Shown here one piece after another: positions 24,491 to 33,290 of a DNA stretch of 64,000 nt. Origin of the DNA: DATKMK01 sp035541895 (lineage in GTDB: Bacteria; Desulfobacterota; Binatia; HRBIN30; JACQVA1); the NCBI GenBank assembly GCA_035541895.1, contig DATKMK010000079.1, positions 1-64,000 on the forward strand, read 5' to 3'. Each line of letters opens with the position of its first letter. The first letter of the stretch is position 1. A program made the translations under genes and the position numbers. Below the pieces are notes generated by a model. That model was given only the letters and a program-made list of their open reading frames with translations. It did not search any database and was not told where the DNA came from.

Positions 24491-25897
24491 ATGACCGCGG
24501 CGGCGCAGCGGGCGGACGTCATCGTCATCGGTGCCGGTCTCGGGGGTCTGCTTACCGCTGCGATCCTAGCTCGCCGCGGCCGCCGCGTACTGGTGCTCGA
24601 ACGGGAGCCGCGCGCCGGCGGTCGACTGCGCAGCTTCGAACTCGACGGTTTCGTCGTCGACTGCGGCGCTTTCCTGTGGCCGAACAAGTACCTCGACGAG
24701 GCACTCGCCGCCGCCGGTGTCACCGGTTGGGTCGGTTCCGAGATTCCCGCCGATCAAGTCATGCGCATCTACGTGCAAGGGCTGGGCGGCAAGCGATTCG
24801 CCTTCCCGTGGCTCGGCCGCGATCGGCACGCATTGGCTGACACGATTCGAGAGATTTATCGAGTCTCTGCCAATGAGTTTGCCGCATTCGGGAACGTGCT
24901 GGGGCAGCTCGCCCAGCTCGATACGGTCGCGACGGAGACGCTGATGCACGTGACCGTACGGGAGTGGCTGCACGCCAACGTCCCGAACACCACGTCGGCG
25001 AACGCCCTCTTGCGGACCCTGATGCTATTCGGCTCGAAGGACCCGCCCAACGCGTCGCTCGGGGAGTTCGCCCGCATGATGCAACGCAATCGCGCCTCCG
25101 ATGCGCGCGCGAAGCCCGAGTACTGCGGCGCCAACGCCATCGGCGGCGTCCGCGCGCTGGCCGAGGCGATTCGAGCCGCCGCCGAACGCAACGGTGTCGA
25201 GCTGCGACTAGGAACGACGGTCGATGAGATCATCGTCAGCAGCGGCCGCGCGGCGGGCGTGGTGGCACATGGCGCAACGCCGTTTCAAGAACGCTTCGAG
25301 GCGGACGTCGTGGTGAGCAATCTGCCGATCTGGACGCTGTTTCAGGTAATTTCCGAGCGTCATTTCCCTGCGCAGTTCGTCGCCAACGCGCATCACTTCG
25401 CGAAAGTCGGCGGTACCGTGAGCATCGCGTACGCCTTCAACGACGTGCCCACGCTGCGCGAAACCGGCGAGCCCGACCGCTTTCCGGGCTGGACGCGACT
25501 CCTTGTAGGGCCGGACCGCAGCTTCGGCGGCGGCTTGTTCTGGACCTCCGTCCATTCACCGCGCAACGCGCCCGCGGGCAAACACATCTTGCAAGGCATG
25601 CGACTCGTCCCGCCGGGAGTGCTCGCCGACCATGCGCAGGTCGAACGCATTGTCGCCGACTTCGACGCGATGGTCCGCGAGATCTACCTTGACGTCGATC
25701 AGACGCTGCGGTGGCAGCGCCACTGGATCACCCGCGATGGCAGCGAGTACATGATCTCCGCCGTCCCGCGCCCGGATGTGCGCGCGCCGCTTCTCGGCCT
25801 GCACTTCGTCGGTGAAACGATCAACTTGCCGTCGATCCAGATGGATGCCGCTGCGCATTCGGCATTGGAGTGTGCGCGGCTGATCGAGCGTGGGTAG
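24491..25897 (+). CDS. Phytoene-desaturase-like FAD/NAD(P)-binding oxidoreductase
   Basis: This is a 468-residue flavoprotein. The N-terminal dinucleotide fold is clear (VIVIGAGLGGLLTAAILARR, then LVLEREPRAGGRLRSF). The C-terminal FAD-contact segment reads GLHFVGETINLPSIQMDAA. Overall length and pattern fit the carotenoid desaturase/isomerase and amine oxidase-related family. It starts 4 bp after the propeller/di-haem gene and is probably cotranscribed. No other carotenoid genes are in view, so the substrate may not be a carotenoid. ATG at 24491, with no strong ribosome site because it lies at the previous gene's end. Confidence 0.85.
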   Translation: MTAAAQRADVIVIGAGLGGLLTAAILARRGRRVLVLEREPRAGGRLRSFELDGFVVDCGAFLWPNKYLDEALAAAGVTGWVGSEIPADQVMRIYVQGLGGKRFAFPWLGRDRHALADTIREIYRVSANEFAAFGNVLGQLAQLDTVATETLMHVTVREWLHANVPNTTSANALLRTLMLFGSKDPPNASLGEFARMMQRNRASDARAKPEYCGANAIGGVRALAEAIRAAAERNGVELRLGTTVDEIIVSSGRAAGVVAHGATPFQERFEADVVVSNLPIWTLFQVISERHFPAQFVANAHHFAKVGGTVSIAYAFNDVPTLRETGEPDRFPGWTRLLVGPDRSFGGGLFWTSVHSPRNAPAGKHILQGMRLVPPGVLADHAQVERIVADFDAMVREIYLDVDQTLRWQRHWITRDGSEYMISAVPRPDVRAPLLGLHFVGETINLPSIQMDAAAHSALECARLIERG

Positions 25898-25945
25898 AAC
25901 CGATCATTCAGATCAACCGGATCAACGAACTCGCCGGCGGTGCCG

Positions 25946-26002
25946 CGCCTATCGCGCGGCTGATCGGGCCGAATCATTGGCCGCGATCCCGTGCGATAGG
26001 CG
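25946..26002. terminator. Long inverted repeat between convergent genes
   Basis: The 10-bp perfect arms CGCCTATCGC (25946-25955) and GCGATAGGCG (25993-26002) flank a further partly paired GGCC/GGCC core. The structure lies between the convergent oxidoreductase and Cys-rich genes and probably acts as a bidirectional transcription stop. There is no T-run, as is common in high-GC genomes. Confidence 0.55.
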
Positions 26003-26016
26003 GGTCCGGTTGTCGG

Positions 26017-26448
26017 CTAGCTCGCCGGGGTCGGGGTACGATGGTGATGGTGGTGATGATGGTGCCGGTGGGGCAACTGGTCGCGGCACTCTTGCGAGAG
26101 GTTGTCTCGGTTCTCATGCAGACATTTGAAGATCGCGTGGGTATCAGACCCCGCGCTGCTGCACAGCGACTGGATGTCCGTCTGACATGCCTGGAGGGTC
26201 TGCTGCACCTTCGCTTGCCATCGGCTGCGTTCCTGCTGGCACGCCGGTGAGAGTTTGGACGCGTTGTCTTCCAGACACTGATGATACGCCTGGAACGCAC
26301 CCGGACCGGGCGTAATGCTCGGACACAACTGCTCGATATCTTGGCGGCACGCCCCCCCGCCACGGCCGTGCGCGTAGACGAGCGCCGGTGCCGCGCTCAG
26401 CGCCGCGACCAGCAGTGCAATCTTGGTAACGACCTTCGACGTTCTCAT
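26017..26448 (-). CDS. Secreted GLG1-type Cys-rich repeat protein with poly-His tail
   Basis: This is a 143-residue exported protein. After the signal peptide (ends about 26, VYAHG), two Cys-rich GLG1-type repeats follow: ACRQDIEQLCPSI...HQCLEDNASKLSPACQ, then ACQTDIQSLCSSA...KCLHENRDNLSQEC. The C-terminus is a run of His (RHHHHHHHH) followed by TPTPAS. Bacterial GLG1-like repeats are widespread in secreted proteins of unknown role. The His tail could bind Ni, Zn or Cu. The ATG at 26448 has GGGAGA at good spacing. Confidence 0.85.
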   Translation of the reverse strand: MRTSKVVTKIALLVAALSAAPALVYAHGRGGGACRQDIEQLCPSITPGPGAFQAYHQCLEDNASKLSPACQQERSRWQAKVQQTLQACQTDIQSLCSSAGSDTHAIFKCLHENRDNLSQECRDQLPHRHHHHHHHHRTPTPAS

Positions 26449-26533
26449 GTGATTCTCCCTTTCACGTTGGTGGGGATCCCTTTCACCCATAAGACGACGC
26501 GCCGCCGTATTTGGTTGACCCGAGGGTTGTCGT

Positions 26534-26824
26534 TCACCAGCGAGCCGGCTCGGACGAATCGAGCCCCGCTCCCGACGCTGTCCGCACGAGGTTCCGCCCT
26601 TCTGCCTTGGCACGGTAGAGGGCTGTGTCCGCTTTCCTGAACAACACTTCGCCGATTTCCTCAGTGCCACCCAGGTGCTGCACCGGTGCGTCGCCTGTAT
26701 TTCGGTCGAGAACGAATATGCCGATCATCGCGCCAACGATCGCAAGCGGGGCCCAGACATGCTGCAAGCGCTGGTGGGCTTCACTAGTGGCAGGACCCGT
26801 GAAGCTCCCGCTCGTTACTTGCAT
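26534..26824 (-). pseudogene. Remnant of a GGDEF (diguanylate cyclase) protein
   Basis: This is a reading frame of about 97 codons. Its C-terminal part, LFRKADTALYRAKAEGRNLVR, matches the end of a GGDEF domain (split here as LFRKADTALYRAK and AEGRNLVR). The N-terminal part holds one membrane segment (WAPLAIVGAMIGIFVL) that would sit upstream of a full cyclase. The catalytic GGDEF motif and most of the domain are missing, as if by internal deletion. GGAGGTC precedes the start, so it might still be translated. It cannot make c-di-GMP. Flanking sequence (26449-26533 and 26825-27000) shows nothing else coding. Confidence 0.65.
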
Positions 26825-27000
26825 CATGACCTCCACGGCGAATCGATGTAGTGTTGCGTTGGCACTCGAGTAACCTCCTCTTCAATCTGAGCGCTGATCA
26901 TGCGTTGAGGTGCGACACCCAGCAGAATCCGCGACCGTCGCCTCGCGGCGTCTTGACCTTCACGCGTGCGTTCCCTGTGGGATCGATCGTTGTGGGACGT

Positions 27001-28464
27001 TCACTGCTCTCGCGCCTCTCGCCAGCCCCCGCCAAGGGCAACGAGTAGGGCGACGGTATCCTGCAGCCGCTGCGCTTGCCCGCCGATGCGCGCGATCGAC
27101 GCCTGGTTGTATTGCACGTTGGCCACCAACACCTGGAGATAGTCGGCGACTCCGGTACGGTAGTTCACGTCGGTCAGCCGCCAGGCCTCGCGGGCCGCCG
27201 TTTCCTGCCGTGACTGCGCCTCGACCTGCGACGCATCGTGTTCCAAGGCCCGCAGGCTGTCCGCGACCTGCGCCAGGCCGCCAAGGACCGTTTGGCGATA
27301 GGTGGCCAGGGACTGTTCGTAGTTATCGATAGCCGCACGGCGCTGGAACCACAGCGCGCCGCCGTGAAAAATTGGCGCGGCGAGGCCCGCGCCAATTGAC
27401 CACACGGCGGCAGGGCCACTGAACAAATCGCCCGTCGACGTGCTGCTCGATCCGTAGCTGCCCGACAACGTGATTTGCGGGAACATCGCCGCGGTCGCCA
27501 CGCCGATCTGGGCGCTGGTGCTGTGCAACTGCGCCTCCGCCGCCAAGATGTCAGGCCGCTGGTGAACCAGCTCCGACGGCAGCGTCACGGGGAGGTCGCG
27601 TGGGACCTCGATCGCCGCCAGTTGGATGTGATCGGACTGCCAGGCTGCCGGCTCTTGGCCGAGCAATGTCGCCAGCAGATGTCGCGTCTGCGTGCGCTTC
27701 TGCTGAAGCTGTGGAAGTTGAGCCTCGACTGCAGCCAACTGAGTCTGAAGGGTCAAGACATTCACATACGGCACCGTCCCGGCGCGCGCCTGGGTCTCGG
27801 TGATCTGCACCTGGTCGCGCTCCGTTGCGATGAGGCGGCTCGTGGTCTCGATTTGCGCGGTGTATCCCGCCTCGGCGATCGTGGCATTGACCAGGTTGCC
27901 GACCAGCGTGAGATACGTCGCCGCCGCCTCGTAGCGCTGAAGGTCGGCCTGTGCACCGAGGCTCTCGACCTGGCGCCGCTCACCGCCAAACACGTCCAAC
28001 ACGTAGCCAACGGTCCCGGTGACGGTGAACAGGTTGAAGGTCGTGGCCGGCAGATTGGTGCTGGGTGAGAAGTTGCGCTCGCGCGCGGCCGACGCTCCGG
28101 CGTCGACGTGCGGCAGGAACACCGCGTAGCCGGCGCGCAACAGGTTTTCGCTCTGACGCAGGCTTGCCTGCGCGGCTTGCAGGCTCGGATTCGCAGCGAC
28201 CGCCTGCTCGATCAACGGCCCCAACTCCGGACAGTTGAAGAGCTGCCACCAGTCCTTCGGCACTGCGCCGCCCAACTCGAAGTGTTGTACCCGGCCGTCG
28301 GCAACCGTGGTCGCTTGCGGCAAGCGATCAGCCGTGTAGCCACTAGCTTCCGGCGGCTTCGGCGGCACGAAGTCCGGCCCGACCGCACAGCCCCAGAACG
28401 CGAGCAGCGTCACCAGCGCGAAGGCGCCCCGGCGCGGCCGCTGCAACTCACTCCGCTTGGACAT
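27001..28464 (-). CDS. TolC/NodT-family outer-membrane efflux lipoprotein
   Basis: This is a 487-residue outer-membrane factor with a lipoprotein signal (LLAFWGC, Cys at about 26) followed by AVGPDFVPP, the NodT-type start. Two homologous halves of the TolC fold carry LNVLTLQTQL-like coiled-coil segments and a VDVNYRTG-like repeat (TDVNYRTGVADYLQVL). It would form the trimeric outer-membrane channel of a tripartite exporter. It is the last gene of the ABC efflux operon and overlaps the membrane fusion gene by 17 bp. ATG at 28464. Confidence 0.92.
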   Translation of the reverse strand: MSKRSELQRPRRGAFALVTLLAFWGCAVGPDFVPPKPPEASGYTADRLPQATTVADGRVQHFELGGAVPKDWWQLFNCPELGPLIEQAVAANPSLQAAQASLRQSENLLRAGYAVFLPHVDAGASAARERNFSPSTNLPATTFNLFTVTGTVGYVLDVFGGERRQVESLGAQADLQRYEAAATYLTLVGNLVNATIAEAGYTAQIETTSRLIATERDQVQITETQARAGTVPYVNVLTLQTQLAAVEAQLPQLQQKRTQTRHLLATLLGQEPAAWQSDHIQLAAIEVPRDLPVTLPSELVHQRPDILAAEAQLHSTSAQIGVATAAMFPQITLSGSYGSSSTSTGDLFSGPAAVWSIGAGLAAPIFHGGALWFQRRAAIDNYEQSLATYRQTVLGGLAQVADSLRALEHDASQVEAQSRQETAAREAWRLTDVNYRTGVADYLQVLVANVQYNQASIARIGGQAQRLQDTVALLVALGGGWREAREQ

Positions 28465-29536
28465 ACACGTCCACCAACTGGCCCGGATACAAGGGGAGGT
28501 TCGCCGGCCGCTCGAAGCGGAAGATCACCGGCAGCACCCGCAGGTCGACACGCTCGGTGCGCGCATTGGACAGCTCGATCTTGGGCGAGACGTATGGTTG
28601 CACCCGCACGAATGCGAGCGGGATGTGCACGTCGGTGCCACGCACGTACATCACTGCCTGCAAGCGATTCGACTTCCCCAGCAGCTTAGGAATGAGAATT
28701 TCGTCGATGAACGCGCGCACCGCGAGGCGCTCCGACTGTAGGCCCATGACGACGATCGGCACCGCACTTTGCGTGTAGGGGTCCACGGTGCCTTGCGACG
28801 AGATGTAGCTACCGACCGTGGCGTTGATGGAGAGCACCGTCCCATCTACCGGCGCACGGATGGTGTACTTCCCCAATAGCGCCTCGGAGGCTGCCGCGGC
28901 TTTGGCCAACGCTGCGGCCTGCGCTTCCTCGTTGCGGATGTCATAGATCCACGCGCCGGCCTTGACGAGATCGAACTGTCGCCGCGCGACACCCAGATTT
29001 GCTCGGGCCACGCGCACCGCGTTGGTTGCGTCATCCAGCGTCGCCCGGCTCACCGATCGTGGATCGGCGGTATAGGACGCGCGCTGCTTGGCCAATTGGT
29101 CGCTCGCGGTTCGGAGAGTCGCCTCCGCGGCCCTCACCTGGCTCGCCGCAACCTCCAGGGTCTCGGGTCGCGGTTGCGCCCGCAGCTCCTCGACCACCGC
29201 AACGGCAGCGGTTGCCTGCGCCCGCAGTTGCTCGGCGGTCGCGCGCTGCACCGAGTCCTCGATTTGGACCAATGGGGTACCGCGACTGACGCGTTGCCCC
29301 TCCCCGGCGGCGATCTCCGTCACTGTGCCCGCTACTTCCGGATAGACGTTAACGTTCGCGCCGCTAGCTTGTTCGCTCTCGACGATGCCGTTGGCGTAGA
29401 CACCGCGCTCGTAGGGATTCGATGGCGGACGGAATGCCGGTGTGTTGGGCTGTGCGTGCAGGGCGAAGAACGCGGCGCTGAGCAGACCTGCCAGCAAGCC
29501 GGCAGCCGAGAGGAGAAACAGCAGTCGGGTGCGCAC
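28448..29536 (-). CDS. HlyD-type membrane fusion protein of an ABC exporter
   Basis: This is a 362-residue periplasmic adaptor with an N-terminal membrane anchor (about 4-28). The lipoyl half-motifs are VNVYPEVAGTVTEIAAGEGQ and the later KYTIRAPVDGTVLSI, with an alpha-hairpin rich in Ala and Arg between. It links the inner-membrane ABC complex to the TolC-like channel. The GTG start at 29536 is supported by AGGAGG six bases upstream, and the ATPase stop is one base away. The set resembles DevBCA/MacAB-type exporters. The substrate is unknown; a toxic metal, lipid or peptide is possible given the adjacent envelope-stress operon. Confidence 0.92.
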   Translation of the reverse strand: MRTRLLFLLSAAGLLAGLLSAAFFALHAQPNTPAFRPPSNPYERGVYANGIVESEQASGANVNVYPEVAGTVTEIAAGEGQRVSRGTPLVQIEDSVQRATAEQLRAQATAAVAVVEELRAQPRPETLEVAASQVRAAEATLRTASDQLAKQRASYTADPRSVSRATLDDATNAVRVARANLGVARRQFDLVKAGAWIYDIRNEEAQAAALAKAAAASEALLGKYTIRAPVDGTVLSINATVGSYISSQGTVDPYTQSAVPIVVMGLQSERLAVRAFIDEILIPKLLGKSNRLQAVMYVRGTDVHIPLAFVRVQPYVSPKIELSNARTERVDLRVLPVIFRFERPANLPLYPGQLVDVYVQAE

Positions 29537-29537
29537 C

Positions 29538-30230
29538 TCAGCCTCCTGTCACGGCGCCGGTGATGCGGCCGTCCTCCATGGTGATCGTGCGGTCGGCGAA
29601 CTCGGCAATGCGGCTGTCATGCGTTACGATCACGATGCAACGAGTCTCGTTCAGCACGTGTGTCCGCACGAATTCGACGATGTGCCGACCCGTCTCACCG
29701 TCTAGCGACGCCGTTGGCTCGTCCAGAATCAGGATGTCCGGCTCACCGACGATGGCGCGCGCAATCGCCACGCGTTGCTGTTCCCCTCCGCTCAGCTTGA
29801 TCGGCGGAAGCTCCGCGCGGTCCCGCAACCCCACGATCTCGAGGTAGCGCGCCGCCGCGGCGAGACAATGCGCCCAGGGCTGACGTTTGAGGATCAGCGG
29901 GACGGCGACGTTCTCGACGGTCGTCAGCCGCGGAAACAGGTGGTAGTCCTGAAACACGAATCCGATGGTGCGCAGCCGAAAGTCGGCAAGCGCATCGTCA
30001 CTCAAGCGCCAGATGTCCTGCCCCTTGACGACGACGCGGCCTTCATTCGGTCGCAGAATGCCCGAGAGCAGGCTGAGAAGCGTGGTCTTCCCGCTACCGG
30101 ACGGGCCAACGATGTAGAGCATCTCGCCGAGGTAGGTCTCCAAGTTCACCCCGCGGACGGCAACGGTCTTCGTCGCACCTTCACCGAACCACTTGACGAG
30201 CGCACACGCCTGAATCGCCGGAGTCCGCAT
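29538..30230 (-). CDS. ABC transporter ATP-binding protein (MacB/DevA-like)
   Basis: This is a 230-residue ATPase with a Walker A (GPSGSGKTTLL), Q-loop (FVFQDYHLFPRL), signature (LSGGEQQRVAIARA), Walker B (ILILDEPTASLDG) and switch His (VTHD). It belongs to the LolD/MacB/DevA branch that powers FtsX-like permeases. The start at 30230 lies directly after the permease stop, with a GGGGG-rich ribosome region. A longer in-frame extension to 30281 would overlap the permease and is not needed. Confidence 0.93.
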   Translation of the reverse strand: MRTPAIQACALVKWFGEGATKTVAVRGVNLETYLGEMLYIVGPSGSGKTTLLSLLSGILRPNEGRVVVKGQDIWRLSDDALADFRLRTIGFVFQDYHLFPRLTTVENVAVPLILKRQPWAHCLAAAARYLEIVGLRDRAELPPIKLSGGEQQRVAIARAIVGEPDILILDEPTASLDGETGRHIVEFVRTHVLNETRCIVIVTHDSRIAEFADRTITMEDGRITGAVTGG

Positions 30231-30231
30231 A

Positions 30232-31368
30232 CTACCCCCGGAAGATGTCGAATGGCTCGACGCGGATAACCTTGCGCACACCGACGTAACCGGAGACGCC
30301 GGCGATCACCAGGACCATCACAAGCGCCAAGGCAAGGTTCAGGTACGTGATGGTGGCGGAGTAATCCGGCAGCCGCAGCTTGGCGACGCCGATCAGAACG
30401 GCGCACAGACCGACGCCGAGACCGTAGCCGGTCAGGCTGGTCAGCAGCGCCTGAAACAGAATAACCGCCACCAACTCGCGGGACTTTGCCCCAATCGCTT
30501 TGAGCGCGCCGAAGCGTTCCAGGTTCTCGAGAATGAACGAGTAGAAGGTCTGACCCGAGATAGAGAGACCCACCAGGAAGCTGATGATCGTCATGATGAG
30601 GATGTTGGTCCCCAGGCTCGTTTGGTAGACGTAGAACGATGTGATCTGGTTGATGAACCCATCGGCGGTGAGCGCGCGATAGCCGAGTTGCCGGACCTTG
30701 GCCGCGATCTCGGGGATGACAGCGACGCTCTTCGGCTCGACGAGGATGTACGACAGCGTGAAGCGCGGCGATGGAATGTCCTCGATCGCGCGCCGGTATG
30801 TCGTATAGAGCGTGGGGATGCCGAAGAGACCGCTGATGGGCACTCTGGCGAGGCCGACGACGACACCGCGGTGATCGTTGATTTCAAACGTCGTGCCCAC
30901 GCTCGGCCTGTCGAGCTTGGGATACTCGGGATCGCGCACCACGAAGAATGCGTCGTCCGCATAGATGTCTTCGATGCGCCCCTCGACTAGCTGGGGTCGG
31001 CCAAAGAGGCTCGTATCGTCGAGGCCGATGACAGTCACCGACTGATAGGTGCCACTATTGAGCCTGACGAGCGCCGCGCCGGAATAGAGGGGCACGGCAT
31101 ACTTCACCCCATTCATGCTCCGGACCGCGTCGAGCACATAGTCGGGCATCGGGATGCTGTTGGCGACGGTATTCACGGCCGGATCCATGACCCAAACCGC
31201 GGCACCAGTGTTGAGAACCGTGGCGGAAGCGCGCTGCAGGATGCCGGAGAACATCGAGGTCATCTGGACCATCAGAAACACCGAGAACGTCAGCCCGACG
31301 ATCAGCGCCGCGAACTTCGCGCGGTCAGTGACGAGCAGCTTGTAGGCAAGGGTCAGGAGCGGGAGCAT
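30232..31368 (-). CDS. FtsX-like ABC transporter permease
   Basis: This is a 378-residue inner-membrane protein with a transmembrane helix near the N-terminus (about 18-38), a large periplasmic domain (about 45-245) and three C-terminal helices. The ALKAIGAKSRELVAVILFQ segment is the FtsX/MacB coupling region. It is the first gene of the leftward operon permease-ATPase-fusion-channel. The start ATG at 31368 has no clear ribosome site. The operon diverges from the sigma/anti-sigma/Spy operon. Confidence 0.9.
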   Translation of the reverse strand: MLPLLTLAYKLLVTDRAKFAALIVGLTFSVFLMVQMTSMFSGILQRASATVLNTGAAVWVMDPAVNTVANSIPMPDYVLDAVRSMNGVKYAVPLYSGAALVRLNSGTYQSVTVIGLDDTSLFGRPQLVEGRIEDIYADDAFFVVRDPEYPKLDRPSVGTTFEINDHRGVVVGLARVPISGLFGIPTLYTTYRRAIEDIPSPRFTLSYILVEPKSVAVIPEIAAKVRQLGYRALTADGFINQITSFYVYQTSLGTNILIMTIISFLVGLSISGQTFYSFILENLERFGALKAIGAKSRELVAVILFQALLTSLTGYGLGVGLCAVLIGVAKLRLPDYSATITYLNLALALVMVLVIAGVSGYVGVRKVIRVEPFDIFRG

Positions 31369-31750
31369 CGCGCACTCTGGGCGCTTCGGTCACGAGCTTT
31401 TCCCCGGGGCAGGGAAGCTGATGGTTCACCGGGGCAACGGTCCACCCGTCGGTAGGGAGAAATTCCAGAACCGGGCCAACTAGCAACCGGGACGCGGTGT
31501 TCGTATCTCGCGATCTTGATTCCCATCGACAGGAAGTCGGCAACGCAGCCACGTTGCAGTGCTGCGAAACCCAACCTCGCTTGGAAGGATTGTTCGATGA
31601 GACTCGCGCCTTCACCCAGACATCCGGTGATCATCGGCAAGGCCAGCGACACATCGAGCACACCACCTGAGACACGCGGCGTGGCGACCTCACAGGTCAA
31701 CGAAGGACTTGGCTAATTCGTTGATGCAGATATGAAGAGAGGACGACGGT
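31369..31750. promoter_or_regulatory. Divergent regulatory region between efflux and ECF sigma operons
   Basis: These 382 bp contain no convincing gene; the short open frames here lack coding character. Both flanking operons start here, so their promoters must lie within. A sigma-70-like TTGGCT (31709-31714) and TATGAA (31731-31736) pair with a 16-base spacer lies just upstream of the sigma gene and is a tentative promoter. Confidence 0.4.
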
Positions 31751-32272
31751 GTGCAAGCGGCCTTGAGCGATCGAGCGGACTACGACCGGCTGTACCAGAC
31801 GGAGCACGCGCGCGTGCTGCGGCTGTGTCGGCTGCTACTCTCCGACGCCAATGAAGCCGAAGACGTGACGCAGGAGGTGTTCCTCAAACTGTTTCAGGCG
31901 GTCGAGGCTGGGGATTCGTTCGCGTGGGCACCGTGGTTGACACGCGTCGCCGTGAATGCGTGTCATGACCGGCGGCGATCGGGTTGGTGGAAGTGGTGGC
32001 GCCGAGAGCATCAGGAATTCGAAGAAGCGCAGTTTTCGAATCCCGGATTCACCCCTGAGCAGCACGCCATCAACAACCAGCAGCGTCGCGACATTTGGAT
32101 CGCACTCCGCGCGCTGTCGGAACGACAACGGGAAGTCTTTGTACTGAGGCAATTGGAAGGCTGGTCGACCGAAGAAGTGGCCGAGTCGCTCGGGCTGAGT
32201 CCGGGAAGCGTCAAGCGGCATCTCTTTCGAGCGGTCCATTCCTTGCGGACGGCATTGCGAGGTCGGGCATGA
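31751..32272 (+). CDS. ECF-type RNA polymerase sigma factor (metal/envelope-stress type)
   Basis: This is a 173-residue sigma factor. Region 2 is YDRLYQTEHARVLRLCRLLL...DANEAEDVTQEVFLKLFQAV, followed by a WKWW basic linker. Region 4 is ALSERQREVFVLRQLEGWSTEEVAESLGLSPGSVKRHL (as separate helices). It is an RpoE/CnrH-type ECF sigma. The GTG start at 31751 follows GAGAGGAC. The next gene begins in an ATGA overlap and encodes its likely anti-sigma; the third gene is a Spy/CnrX-like periplasmic sensor, so this is a classic sigma-anti-sigma-sensor arrangement. Confidence 0.92.
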   Translation: MQAALSDRADYDRLYQTEHARVLRLCRLLLSDANEAEDVTQEVFLKLFQAVEAGDSFAWAPWLTRVAVNACHDRRRSGWWKWWRREHQEFEEAQFSNPGFTPEQHAINNQQRRDIWIALRALSERQREVFVLRQLEGWSTEEVAESLGLSPGSVKRHLFRAVHSLRTALRGRA

Positions 32273-32772
32273 CAAATCGATGTTTGAACGAACGGGAACT
32301 GCTCGCGCTGTACACGCGCGAGGAGACGTCGAAAGCACAGTCTCATGTGCGCGAATGCGCCGATTGCCGCGAACGCTACGAGTCGCTGGTCGCGGATCTG
32401 CAGACGATTGGCCGGGTGCTCGATGCGCCTCCCCCGGCTTGGGAAGACCGTCCGGCATCGGTCTGGCGGATGCCATGGATACCGGTCGCCGTCGGTGCCG
32501 CCGCAATTCTGCTTCTGATGCTGAACGTTTCCTCGATGCACCAATCGCCGTCGCTGCGCGCGGCGTGGAACGGGAGCCCGGTCTCCGCGTTCACCACCGA
32601 CCTGTCCGACGCGTTGTTCGCAACCGGCGATGCGAACGCGGTCCCGGAGATGTTCACCGACGCGTCGTATCTCGACGCGGCGCTCGATGCCGGCTCCTCA
32701 TGCACACGGGAGCGGTTCATGAGCGGCGATTGCGATGACCAACTGTCGGCGCTCATGATTGAAAGCGACTGA
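32269..32772 (+). CDS. Membrane-anchored zinc-finger anti-sigma factor
   Basis: This is 167 residues. The N-terminal H-x3-C-x2-C zinc-binding motif is SHVRECADC (about 25-33), inside an anti-sigma ZAS-like helical domain. One transmembrane helix follows (IPVAVGAAAILLLMLNV, about 71-87), then a short periplasmic tail ending FMSGDCDDQLSALMIESD. It should hold the sigma factor inactive at the inner membrane until a periplasmic signal releases it. Its start overlaps the sigma stop (ATGA). The downstream gene starts 17 bp beyond its end. Confidence 0.88.
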   Translation: MTNRCLNERELLALYTREETSKAQSHVRECADCRERYESLVADLQTIGRVLDAPPPAWEDRPASVWRMPWIPVAVGAAAILLLMLNVSSMHQSPSLRAAWNGSPVSAFTTDLSDALFATGDANAVPEMFTDASYLDAALDAGSSCTRERFMSGDCDDQLSALMIESD

Positions 32773-32788
32773 ACGGAGGAATCGTTCG

Positions 32789-33280
32789 ATGACCAAATGC
32801 GTGATTGCATTGACGACGTTGGCGCTGATCGGTGTTGGGTCGGTGCCGTCGCAAGCCCAACCGATGGGCGGCCCGCCGATGGGTCCGATGATGCGCGGCG
32901 ACAGCCCGGCATTCATGCTCCGCATGGTGCTCAAGCAGGCCAATTTGACGGCCGAACAACAGGAACAGGTCCGCAAGATCATCGACGCTGACCACCAGAA
33001 CTTGCGGGCCCTTTTCACCCAACTGCAGGCCGCGAATCGCCAGATGGCGGAGAAGTTGTTTGCACCGAGCGCGGTCCAAGCCGCCGATCTGACGCCGCAG
33101 GTTGAGAAGGTCGCCCAGTTGCGCCGGCAATTGATGGAACAGGGCGTAAAGACCGCGCTCGCCATTCGCGCCATTCTGACCCCGCAGCAGTTGGCAAAGG
33201 TGGCGCAGGTGCAAACGCGCCTCGATCAGTTGCAGACGGAGATGCGCTCGCTGCTCGAGGGTAACAACCAGCCCCAATGA
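32789..33280 (+). CDS. Spy/CpxP/CnrX-like periplasmic sensor or chaperone
   Basis: This is 163 residues with a signal peptide (ends about SQAQ, 24), a Met-rich mature N-terminus (PMGGPPMGPMM) and a helical hairpin with LTAEQQEQVRKI and a later LTPQQLAKVAQVQ, the LTxxQ motifs of the Spy/CpxP/heavy-metal resistance family. Together with the two genes upstream it resembles CnrYXH-type metal sensing or envelope-stress circuits. The ATG at 32789 has GGAGGA nine bases upstream. Methionines near the N-terminus could bind Cu(I); this is inference. Confidence 0.88.
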   Translation: MTKCVIALTTLALIGVGSVPSQAQPMGGPPMGPMMRGDSPAFMLRMVLKQANLTAEQQEQVRKIIDADHQNLRALFTQLQAANRQMAEKLFAPSAVQAADLTPQVEKVAQLRRQLMEQGVKTALAIRAILTPQQLAKVAQVQTRLDQLQTEMRSLLEGNNQPQ

Positions 33281-33290
33281 GACAAAAAGA

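Noticed and set aside
31516..31716. 66-residue rightward frame in the divergent gap
   Set aside because: No ribosome site or coding pattern; it lies where promoters of two operons are expected.
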